From Methylococcaceae bacterium (GTDB lineage: Bacteria > Pseudomonadota > Gammaproteobacteria > Methylococcales > Methylomonadaceae): a stretch of DNA of 20,803 bases. A program made the translations under genes and the position numbers. This document shows positions 7,281 through 14,773 of the stretch, piece after piece. The DNA is taken from assembly GCA_021647585.1 (NCBI GenBank), contig JAKIUK010000068.1, positions 1-20,803 on the forward strand, in the 5' to 3' direction. How positions within the stretch are numbered: position 1 is the stretch's first letter; each line of letters starts with the position of its first letter. The notes beneath the pieces are model-generated. The model did not search any database. It was not told the DNA's origin and was given only the letters and a program-made list of their open reading frames with translations.

Positions 7281-7979
7281 ATGGATTTGATTACAACACA
7301 ACTCGGTATAGAAATGTTGTTACGGTGGGGACATTTCATGGCGGGTATCACCTGGATAGGTTTACTGTATTATTTTAACTTCGTGCAGACTGAATATTTT
7401 AAAGAAGCAGATCCCACATCTAAATCAGATGCTATTCAAAAACTGGTTCCGAAAGCATTATGGTGGTTTCGTTGGGGGGCGATGTTCACTTTAATTACAG
7501 GTTTAGGTATTTTTGCTGTTCGTGGCGGCGGCATGTCTATGGACATTTATGTAGGCGCTTTACTTGGTCTGTTTATGTTTTTAAATGTCTGGTTAATCAT
7601 CTGGCCTAACCAGCAAATTGTCATTGCCTCTGGTAAACAAGTTGCTGATGGAGGAGAAGCATTGCCAGAGGCTGCCGGTGCACTAGCAACAGCCGGTTTA
7701 GCATCAAGAACCAATACCCTGTTTTCTATTCCCATGCTTTTTTTCATGGGCGCATCGGCTCATTACCCTCATAGCTTTAGTATTTTGGCATTTATTGTTG
7801 CAGTTGTCGCTATTGTAGCTCTTGAGTTTAATGGCGCTTATCCTGCCATCAAACACATTGATGCATTTAAAAAACTACCTGAAGGTGGAAACATGAAACT
7901 TTATGCCAGTGTTAATGGCGTCATTTACAGTGGCTTAGGTTTAACTCTAATACTATTTCTAATTTTAGATTTGTTATAA
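7281..7979 (+). CDS. Six-helix membrane protein, PuuD/urate-oxidase N-terminal domain family
   Basis: A 232-residue inner-membrane protein. The start ATG 7281 is set by GAGGA (7270-7274) six bases upstream. It matches the membrane domain of PuuD-type urate hydroxylases: LLRWGHFMAGITWIGLLYYFNF (helix 1, with His18), ALWWFRWGAMFTLITGLGIF (helix 2), FLNVWLIIWPNQQ (end of helix 3), FSIPMLFFMGASAHYPH (helix 4, His161), then two more helices at about 165-187 and 208-232. In characterised PuuD this membrane part is followed by a cytochrome c domain; here that domain is absent and no uricase, allantoinase or purine genes are nearby. Stand-alone membrane versions are common, and their activity is not established. 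It should not be taken as a proven urate hydroxylase; a redox or heme-related membrane role is possible. Confidence 0.75.
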   Translation: MDLITTQLGIEMLLRWGHFMAGITWIGLLYYFNFVQTEYFKEADPTSKSDAIQKLVPKALWWFRWGAMFTLITGLGIFAVRGGGMSMDIYVGALLGLFMFLNVWLIIWPNQQIVIASGKQVADGGEALPEAAGALATAGLASRTNTLFSIPMLFFMGASAHYPHSFSILAFIVAVVAIVALEFNGAYPAIKHIDAFKKLPEGGNMKLYASVNGVIYSGLGLTLILFLILDLL

Positions 7980-8001
7980 CTTTATAAAAATACATTAATA
8001 A

Positions 8002-8033
8002 CCAAGCCTCATGCAGTACATTGCTTGGGGCTT
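8002..8033 (+). terminator. Possible terminator after the PuuD-like gene
   Basis: CCAAGC (8002-8007) pairs with GCTTGG (8023-8028), 22 bases past the stop codon. An alternative pairing AAGCC/GGCTT extends the structure. The following bases (GGCTTCTTACC) are only moderately T-rich, so this is a weak intrinsic terminator at best. Confidence 0.35.
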
Positions 8034-8170
8034 CTTACCCCCCCTATGTCATGAATATCATTTCCTAATAATTCCTAAGTAAAGAAATACTCAACATTTA
8101 TTTTATCAAGAGGTTCTTCGTTTATTTAATTACTCTGTAAACATTGTTTTACGCCAGTTGAATAAAAACT

Positions 8171-8385
8171 TCATCCGCTAAAAATCACGGAAACGAAGCG
8201 GCAGCGAAGTGATGATTTTTAGTCCGCAGTAAGCGACAGGGAAATTTGCCAATCCGACGTATGCGATAGCATGCGAGGGCGGCTAAAATTTTATACCGAC
8301 AGCCGTAAGTCAGTGAGGGAAGCTTAACGAAGCGGCTTTGTCAAACTCGGTCGCTTGCGACCGGGTTTTGATAAGCCGTTTTATT
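8171..8385. repeat. Multi-hairpin island, possible structured RNA or REP/BIME-like repeat
   Basis: Several consecutive inverted repeats occur here: CTAAAAATCA 8178-8187 with 8213-8222 (perfect 10 bp); CGTATGC 8258-8264 with GCATGCG 8269-8275 (one wobble); and a nested hairpin where CGGCTT 8333-8338 pairs with AAGCCG 8373-8378 around TCAAACTCGGTCGC/GCGACCGGGTTTTGA (8341-8369). The last stem is about 20 bp and is followed by TTTTATT, like an intrinsic terminator. The island is visibly richer in G+C than the flanks and uses recurring words such as GCGAAG and GAAGCGGC. Confidence 0.55.
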
Positions 8386-8675
8386 ACTAGACCAGCTAAA
8401 GAGTTTTGATCTTTTGGGGATGCAAACCTTTAAAATTCAAAAACTTTCACTCCTTGGTTATGGACAGGTTAACTGGTTTAAACTCTTTCATATTTACGTT
8501 GGGGCTAAATTCACAACGATGAGGTCTACGTCAGAATTAATTCTACTACTGATTAGTCACTTATTCATTTTAATAAAGCGATTGAAATTAAAATGCCACA
8601 CAACTAATATACTAAGGTTTTTAATAAATACCTCACTTGAAGTATTGAGCTAAGCAATCATCGATGCTAGATTGA

Positions 8676-8695
8676 AACCCTATAAAAATAGGGTT
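8676..8695. repeat. Perfect 8-bp tetraloop hairpin
   Basis: AACCCTAT (8676-8683) and ATAGGGTT (8688-8695) flank an AAAA loop. A smaller stem AAACC/GGTTT followed by TTTT lies 13 bases on (8708-8725). Together they could be a leader structure or terminator on the + strand. Confidence 0.5.
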
Positions 8696-8779
8696 ACTTT
8701 ACCACTGAAACCCCACGGTTTTTTTAATTTCAGAACCCGCTGCGTATAAGGTTTTTTATTTTAGTTCGCTTAACCTTGA

Positions 8780-8815
8780 ATAGAGAAAACTCCAATTTAA
8801 ATTGTTTTTCTCTAT
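8780..8815. repeat. Long AT-rich hairpin
   Basis: ATAGAGAAAA (8780-8789) pairs exactly with 8806-8815, and the interior CAATTTAAATTG (8793-8804) is itself a perfect palindrome, giving about 16 paired positions. It lies 310 bases before the giant gene; it could be an operator or an RNA leader element. Confidence 0.55.
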
Positions 8816-9126
8816 ACATCACGGTGAAAATAATTGGAAAACTTCAGATGTAACATATTCAGCTATTACTTAGGCTAATTATTAAACTCCAAGCAATTGC
8901 ATTTTAAGGTTCTTTAACTAACAAAAACTAAAAGCTTAAGTACCGTATCTCTACACAGACAAATTATTTAAGCTTTAAATAAGGTACAAAATTCAACTTC
9001 TTTTTAATACTTGTAATTTCAATCGAAGAATATTCTATAAATATTACGCGTTTAATAACAGAAAAGAAGATAGTTTTGAAAAATTATAATAACAAAGTTA
9101 CCTAAAGAAAGGGTCAAGGTGAAAGT

Positions 9127-12100
9127 ATGAGCATCATGAAAAGAATTATCGTAATAATTTTATATTTTTGTTTTTCAGGGCAGTTGTTAGCCGCAGTTAA
9201 CTTGGTTATGACATCTAATCCTGAATTTGCCGTACTTGGGCAACGTATCGAGTATACGTTGACAGTGACGAACACCAATGCATCCGAAATAACAGGGGTA
9301 GTTTTACAAAATTCCTATCCAAGGTTTGTAACAGTAGATGGTTTTAAATTAACTGACGGTGGACTTTGCAGCAGGGGGCTAACATGCCAGACTGAAGATC
9401 AGATTACCTGGAATATAGGAACATTAGCATCACAGACCAGTCGGACGATTCGCTTTGAAGCCAGGGTTCAGTCGGCAACTAATATACCAGCAAACGGTAC
9501 CATTATAACTAATTCAGCAACTTTAAATTATGTTGGTGGAAGTGATACCGCAATCAGTAATGTTACTGCCATTACAGCACCGGCACTTGATCTGGAAATC
9601 ACTGCTGACCGTTCTCCAGTGGTACCCAGTGAGAACATAACATATCGAGTAACATATGGTAACCGGAGCACCGTCAATCAATTAAATACGGTACTTCGTG
9701 CACCCATTCCAGTGGGAACGACATTTTCCTCGGCCAGTGCAGGCGGTTTGGTGGTAAACGGAGGGGTTGAATGGAACTTGAATACTGTGGTAGCAGGTGC
9801 GTCAGGTGAACGGCGCTTTACAGTCACTGTTGATGCTATGGAAACACCGGGTGATGTAATAAAAGCTGATGCACAATTATTAGATGATATTTTATCGTTG
9901 ACTCATCAGCATGCAGAAACCATTACGGCGCTGGAAGATTCAACGCCGGTTCAATTGCTATTCACAAGCAATACAAGCACCGCATTACCAGGAGAACGTA
10001 TTGAATATGCTCTCACAGTAACCAATACATCGAATACCCCAGTAAATGGAATTGTTTTGGAAGACCTGTTTCCAGAGTTTGTCAATATTGATGGATTTAA
10101 TATACCTGATGGTGGAGTGTGTCCAAGAACAACCTGCGTAACGGGGGATCGTATTTTCTGGACTATAGGAACGTTAGCAGCGCAAACCAGTCGAACTGTC
10201 CATTTTGAAGCCAAAGTGTCAGCGGCACCATTACCCACAGATGGAACTATTCTCACCCATATTGCCAGATTGACCTATGCCGGTGGGCAAGGGACATCCA
10301 AAAAAGATGTGACAGTGAACAGCATACCCAGTTTGGACTTATCCATCTCTGCCGATCGTTCCCCAGTGGTACCTGGAGAAACCTTAACTTACAAGGTGAA
10401 TTTTGGTAACCGGGGCACAACCAATCAATTAAACACAGTACTCCGTGTTCCAATTCCAGCGGGAACCACATTTTCCTCAGCTAGTGCCGGTGGTTCAATT
10501 GCTAATGGTGGTGTTGAATGGAATCTGGGGACTGTCATAGCGGGTGCTTCTGGCGAAAGACGTTTTACAGTCACAGTAGATGCAGCAGAAATACCGGGTA
10601 ATTTGATTTTGGCAGAAGCTCAATTAAGTGATAACACCACTTTGCAGACGCGACTGACTACTGAAACCATTACAGCCCTGGAAGATACAACACCCGTACA
10701 ACTGCTGTTTACTACAAATTCAAGTAGCGCAATACCCGCTACTGACCCATTTAATGCGCTTCCTGCAGACCGTATTGAATATACCCTCACTGTAACCAAT
10801 ACTTCTGATTTACCGGTAACTAACATTGTTATTAAAGACTTTCCGCCGGTCTCATCTAAAGTCAGCATATTATCCCCTATTCCTGATGCAGGTATAGGCG
10901 GTGACCGGATTACCTGGAATATAGGAACATTAGCACCACAAACCAGCCGAACGGTTCGCTTTGAAACCAAGCTTTCATCACCAGCTGATGGTACCATCTT
11001 AACCCATACAGCCACATTGGCTTATGACGGTGGCCGGGGAACGGCGAAAAAGGATATTGCCGTTAATAGTGTACCCGGTTTGGATTTATCAATTTCTGAA
11101 GACCATTCTCCTGTAGTCCCAGGTGAAACCTTAACTTACCGGGTAACATTTGGTAACAGGGGCACAAGCAATCAATTGAATACCCTGTTACGTATACCTA
11201 TCCCCGCTGGAACGACATTTTCCTCGGCCAGTGCGGGTGGCTTGCTTGTTAATGGAGGTGTCGAGTGGAACTTAGGGACAGTCATAGCAGGAACATCAGG
11301 CGAACGACGTTTTACAGTAACAGTAGATGCAACAGAAATACCGGGGGATGTAATTTTAGCGGAAGCACAATTGCTAGATAAGGTCACATTGCTGTCACGA
11401 CTGAATGCTGAAACTTTAACAGAACTGGAAGATACAACGCCAGTACAACTACTGTTTAGCTCTTCTTCAAGCACCATGACTCATAGGAGTGCGACATTTC
11501 GGGCTAAAGATCGTAATGAATATGCGCTTACTGTAACCAATACATCAAATGCCCCCATAACAGGTATTGCCGTTGAAAATTTGTTTCCACAAGGAGTCAG
11601 TATCTCAGGGTTTTCATTACCTGATAGTGGAGTAACAACTGGAGAGCGCGGTACCTGGAATATAGGGGTTTTAGCACCACAAACCAGTCGTACTATTCGC
11701 TTTGAAACAGAAATTGGACGCCCTGCTGCTGGCTCAGTCTTTACCCATATTGCCAGGTTGGTTTATGACGGTGGTAGGGGAACAGCAAAAAAGGATGTTA
11801 CAATTCATGCCTTACCCAGCTTGGATTTGGCAATTTCCGGCGATCATTCTCCTGTGGTACCCGGTGAAACTTTAACCTACCGGGTGACTTTTGGTAACCC
11901 AGGTTTAACAGATCAGTTGAATACGGTACTCCGTGTACCACTCCCAGTAGGAACGATATTTTCCTCAGCCAGTTCGGGTGGTTCCATAATCAACGGAGCC
12001 GTTGAATGGAACCTGGGCACTGTGCTGGCGGGTGATTCTGGCGAACGACGTTTCACAGTTACAATCGATGGGGCAGAAATACCGGGAAATGCAATTTTAG

Positions 12101-14481
12101 CAGAAGCGCAATTATTAGATAGCACAACATTATTGATACGCTTAAATGCTGAAACTATTACAGAACTGGAAGATACAACCCCTGTACAACTGCTGCTCAC
12201 CGCGAATTCAAATACCGCATTACAAGGCAAACGAACTGAATATGCTCTGACAGTAACCAATACTTCTAATAACCTTATAACAGGCGTTTTTGTAGAAGAC
12301 CTGCTTCCTGAAAATTCTCGACTTGATAGTTTCACTTTACCTGATGAGCCGGCTTGTCTATTATGCGGTCTTTTAACATTATCTAGAGTTCCTTGGGATG
12401 TAGGAGTTTTAGCACCTCAGAGCAGTCGTACTATTCGTTTTGAAGTTGACGTTGGATCTGAAGCAGATGGAAGAGTTTTAACTCATATTGCCAGGTTAAC
12501 TTATGATGGTGGTCGTGGGACATCAACAAAAGATTTTGTCGTCAATAGTACACCCAGCTTGGATTTATCAATTGCCGCAGATCGCTCCCCGGTGATTCCT
12601 GGTGAAACTTTAACTTATCGAGTGATTTTTGGTAACCAGAGTAATACAAATATAGCAAACTTACTGCTTAGAGCACCGTTACCAGCAAATACAATATTTC
12701 TTTCTGCTACGGCGGGAGGAAGTCTCGTTAATGGTTCCGTTGAATGGGATCTGACAGATAGCCTGCTCTCAGAAACCATTGATGAAAGAAGTTTTACTGT
12801 TCGAGTAAATGGTGTCACTGACCCAGGTAGTGTTGTTTTGGCTGAAGCTAAACTTGTGAACAGCCTAGATATGCAGACAATAATATACACTGAAACGAGT
12901 ACTGCTGTTCAACAAACATCGAATATTAATTTGGCGGTCACTGCAATTCAGCATTCTATTCTGCCAAATGACAATATTGAATATACTTTGACTGTAAGCA
13001 ATGATAGCAGCGCGATATTAACAGGTATCGTTGTTCATTCCTTAATTCCAGAGTTTGCTAGAGTAGACGAAACTACATTTCCTAACGGAGTAACTTGTCT
13101 AGGTCCATTCTCAAACTCGTGCGTCAATAGCCACAGGATTACCTGGAATATTGGTAATATGGCAGCACAAACAAGCCAAACCATTAGTTTTAAAGTCACG
13201 ACACCTAATACAAGTGCCGGTGTTATTAAAAATGGAACAATATTAAGGAAGGTTGCAACTCTGAAATCTGATGGAGGATCTGCATCAAGCCGACTGGATA
13301 TCGGCGTTGGCACTGATATTGACGTAGACCGTGATGGACTGCCTGATCAATGGGAAACCCTGCATTTTGGATCTCTAAATGCAACGACCCATGGTGATTT
13401 TGATAATGATGGTCTGAGTAATTTAGGCGAATATCAGCATGATACCGACCCTAAGGATAGTGACAGTGATAATGATGGCATGCCTGATGGGTTTGAAGTA
13501 AACCATGGCTTGAATCCGTTAAATGCAGCAGATGCACATGGCGATGCTGATAATGATGGTTTTAGTAATCTGATCGAATATTTAGCGGGTACCAGTCCAA
13601 CTGATGCACTGGACCAACCAACGGCTGTACATAATGATTTTGGCGCTGACCGTAAAGCCGATATTTTAATCCGAAAAACCAATGGTTTTCTCGCCATGTA
13701 TGAAATGGATGGAGCAATTCGAAACCTCAGTGCAGTGGGTGGACTACCCAATATTTGGACAGTCGAGGGTCTTGGAGATTTTGGCGGCGATGGAAAATCT
13801 GATATTTTGATCAGAAAATCTAACGGTTCTCTTGCCATGTACGAAATGGATGGAGCGATTCGAAACTTGAGTTCAGTGGGTGGACTCCCTCTTGACTGGT
13901 CAGTCGCTGGAGTTGGTGATTTTGGTGGTGATGGAAAAGCAGATATTTTAATCCGTAATGGCCGTGGATTTCTCGCAATGTATCAAATGGATGGGCCTGC
14001 GCGAAGTTTGAGTGCTGTGGGGGGGCTACCTCTTGACTGGACAGTCGAAGGAGTTGGTGATTTTGGTGGCGATGGAAAAGCGGATATTTTAATTCGTAAT
14101 GGCCGTGGATTTCTCGCAATGTATCAAATGGATGGTCCAACGCGTAGCTTGGTAGCTATAGGCGGACTTCCCATAGCCTGGACAATTGAAGGCATTGGTG
14201 ATTTTAGCGGTGATGGAAAAGCGGATATTTTGATTCGCAATACCAGTGGCTTTCTTGCCATGTATCAAATGAACGCTGCCAGCCGAACATTATTTGCAAT
14301 TGGAGGCCTTCCTACAAATTGGAGCATTGAACAAGTTAGCGATTTTGGAGGTGACGGAAAAGCGGATATTTTGATTCGTAAAGATAATGGGTTTCTCGCC
14401 ATGTACCAGATGGATAATGCTGTTCGAACATTATCAGCTGTTGGTCCTTTATCAATAGACTGGAGTGTTCAGCAGCCTTAG
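9127..14481 (+). CDS. Giant secreted DUF11-repeat protein with TSP3-like and FG-GAP/VCBS C-terminal repeats
   Basis: A 1784-residue predicted surface or secreted protein. A signal peptide (MSIMKRIIVIILYFCFSGQLLA) is followed by eleven Ig-like DUF11-type domains in strict alternation: six of type A (typically VQLLF...EYALTVTNTSN...TWNIGTLAPQTSRTVRFE; starts at 9196, 9949, 10696, 11443, 12184, 12922) and five of type B (typically LDLSISADRSPVVPGETLTY...GERRFTVTVD). Residues about 1397-1495 carry acidic calcium-binding TSP3-like motifs (DVDRDGLPD, DFDNDGLSN, DSDNDGMPD, DADNDGFSN). Residues 1504-1784 are six 47-residue repeats of form DFGGDGKADILIRN-GFLAMYQMDG (FG-GAP/VCBS-like, probably a beta-propeller). 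No LPXTG, PEP-CTERM or barrel anchor is seen; the C-terminus is DWSVQQP. AAGGTG precedes ATG 9127 by five bases. The same six-repeat cassette ends two neighbouring proteins, so adhesion or matrix building as a family is likely; the ligand is unknown. Confidence 0.85.
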   Translation: MSIMKRIIVIILYFCFSGQLLAAVNLVMTSNPEFAVLGQRIEYTLTVTNTNASEITGVVLQNSYPRFVTVDGFKLTDGGLCSRGLTCQTEDQITWNIGTLASQTSRTIRFEARVQSATNIPANGTIITNSATLNYVGGSDTAISNVTAITAPALDLEITADRSPVVPSENITYRVTYGNRSTVNQLNTVLRAPIPVGTTFSSASAGGLVVNGGVEWNLNTVVAGASGERRFTVTVDAMETPGDVIKADAQLLDDILSLTHQHAETITALEDSTPVQLLFTSNTSTALPGERIEYALTVTNTSNTPVNGIVLEDLFPEFVNIDGFNIPDGGVCPRTTCVTGDRIFWTIGTLAAQTSRTVHFEAKVSAAPLPTDGTILTHIARLTYAGGQGTSKKDVTVNSIPSLDLSISADRSPVVPGETLTYKVNFGNRGTTNQLNTVLRVPIPAGTTFSSASAGGSIANGGVEWNLGTVIAGASGERRFTVTVDAAEIPGNLILAEAQLSDNTTLQTRLTTETITALEDTTPVQLLFTTNSSSAIPATDPFNALPADRIEYTLTVTNTSDLPVTNIVIKDFPPVSSKVSILSPIPDAGIGGDRITWNIGTLAPQTSRTVRFETKLSSPADGTILTHTATLAYDGGRGTAKKDIAVNSVPGLDLSISEDHSPVVPGETLTYRVTFGNRGTSNQLNTLLRIPIPAGTTFSSASAGGLLVNGGVEWNLGTVIAGTSGERRFTVTVDATEIPGDVILAEAQLLDKVTLLSRLNAETLTELEDTTPVQLLFSSSSSTMTHRSATFRAKDRNEYALTVTNTSNAPITGIAVENLFPQGVSISGFSLPDSGVTTGERGTWNIGVLAPQTSRTIRFETEIGRPAAGSVFTHIARLVYDGGRGTAKKDVTIHALPSLDLAISGDHSPVVPGETLTYRVTFGNPGLTDQLNTVLRVPLPVGTIFSSASSGGSIINGAVEWNLGTVLAGDSGERRFTVTIDGAEIPGNAILAEAQLLDSTTLLIRLNAETITELEDTTPVQLLLTANSNTALQGKRTEYALTVTNTSNNLITGVFVEDLLPENSRLDSFTLPDEPACLLCGLLTLSRVPWDVGVLAPQSSRTIRFEVDVGSEADGRVLTHIARLTYDGGRGTSTKDFVVNSTPSLDLSIAADRSPVIPGETLTYRVIFGNQSNTNIANLLLRAPLPANTIFLSATAGGSLVNGSVEWDLTDSLLSETIDERSFTVRVNGVTDPGSVVLAEAKLVNSLDMQTIIYTETSTAVQQTSNINLAVTAIQHSILPNDNIEYTLTVSNDSSAILTGIVVHSLIPEFARVDETTFPNGVTCLGPFSNSCVNSHRITWNIGNMAAQTSQTISFKVTTPNTSAGVIKNGTILRKVATLKSDGGSASSRLDIGVGTDIDVDRDGLPDQWETLHFGSLNATTHGDFDNDGLSNLGEYQHDTDPKDSDSDNDGMPDGFEVNHGLNPLNAADAHGDADNDGFSNLIEYLAGTSPTDALDQPTAVHNDFGADRKADILIRKTNGFLAMYEMDGAIRNLSAVGGLPNIWTVEGLGDFGGDGKSDILIRKSNGSLAMYEMDGAIRNLSSVGGLPLDWSVAGVGDFGGDGKADILIRNGRGFLAMYQMDGPARSLSAVGGLPLDWTVEGVGDFGGDGKADILIRNGRGFLAMYQMDGPTRSLVAIGGLPIAWTIEGIGDFSGDGKADILIRNTSGFLAMYQMNAASRTLFAIGGLPTNWSIEQVSDFGGDGKADILIRKDNGFLAMYQMDNAVRTLSAVGPLSIDWSVQQP
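9196..13314 (+). repeat. Tandem ~745-bp A-B unit array (DUF11-type)
   Basis: Type-A domain starts are spaced 753, 747, 747, 741 and 738 bases apart, each unit being one A plus one B domain of about 248 residues together. The array ends with a single A domain before the TSP3-like region. The B domains are closer to each other than the A domains, which have length changes in their middle loops (for example ATDPFNAL after 10738). Confidence 0.8.
13636..14478 (+). repeat. FG-GAP cassette 1: six 141-bp repeats
   Basis: Six copies of a 47-codon repeat, each containing D-F-[GSN]-G-D-G-K-[AS]-D (a calcium-loop-like motif; the first copy reads DFGADRKAD) and GFLAMYQMDG. Repeats 1 and 2 read MYEMDGAIRNL; repeats 3 and 4 share IRNGRGFLAMYQMDGP and nearly the same DNA. 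The cassette is homologous to those at 15782-16633 and 17294-18145. Confidence 0.9.
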
Positions 14482-14573
14482 AAATATGCATGGTGCTAAC
14501 TAATAACGTAGCATCAATTTGTCACTGCTGCTGCGTTTAATTATTCTTTCTAATACAAAACACTTTACATTGA

Positions 14574-14595
14574 CTCACCTAATTATACAGGTGAG
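14574..14595. repeat. Hairpin downstream of the giant gene
   Basis: CTCACCT (14574-14580) and AGGTGAG (14589-14595) form a 7-bp stem with an 8-base loop. No T-run follows, so a terminator is doubtful; it may be an operator or processing site in the 292-base gap before the next gene. Confidence 0.4.
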
Positions 14596-14640
14596 CTAAA
14601 TCCATAAGTTTAACCATAAAGGATAAAAGCCGATTCCATA

Positions 14641-14698
14641 AAAAGGTGAAAGTATGAGTATCATGAAAAAAAGATTCAAATTTCTTTATAAAACTTGA
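14641..14698 (+). pseudogene. Duplicated start region of the giant gene (14-codon remnant)
   Basis: AAGGTGAAAGTATGAG-ATCATGAAAA repeats the ribosome binding site and first codons of the giant gene (9115-9143), with one substitution in the shared block. The frame opened at ATG 14654 encodes MSIMKKRFKFLYKT and stops at 14698, so it has lost the rest of the signal peptide. It lies 75 bases before the real start of the next FG-GAP gene. It is either a recombination scar or a translated leader peptide. Confidence 0.65.
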
Positions 14699-14773
14699 AG
14701 AATTCTTAAATAAGCAAATTTAAAAAATATATCCGTTTAAATTTAAATCATTCAAAATACAAAGGAATTCAAA

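Larger units (their letters stand above)
7980..9126. other. 1.15-kb noncoding stretch with a cluster of hairpins, upstream of the DUF11 giant gene
   Basis: No supported gene; the 79-codon frame starting at TTG 8414 has no ribosome binding site or family features. The stretch contains a GC-richer hairpin island (8171-8385), a tetraloop hairpin (8676-8695) and a long hairpin (8780-8815), listed separately. A pair of inverted 9-mers AAAGCTTAA/TTAAGCTTT (8931-8939 and 8968-8976) and GTACC/GGTAC lie nearer the gene. A weak promoter candidate (TTGTAA 9011, CTATAA 9035) may drive the giant gene. Confidence 0.5.

Noticed and set aside
8320..8400. Integron attC site or retron RNA
   Set aside because: The long hairpin invites the comparison, but no clear attC core sites, integrase or reverse transcriptase gene is present in the window.
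8414..8653. 79-codon frame in the noncoding stretch before the giant gene
   Set aside because: Starts at TTG without a ribosome binding site, shows no family features, and its product looks like translated AT-rich DNA.
9951..14140. Series of long minus-strand frames inside the giant gene
   Set aside because: They follow from the codon bias and repetition of the + strand gene and have no family features of their own.
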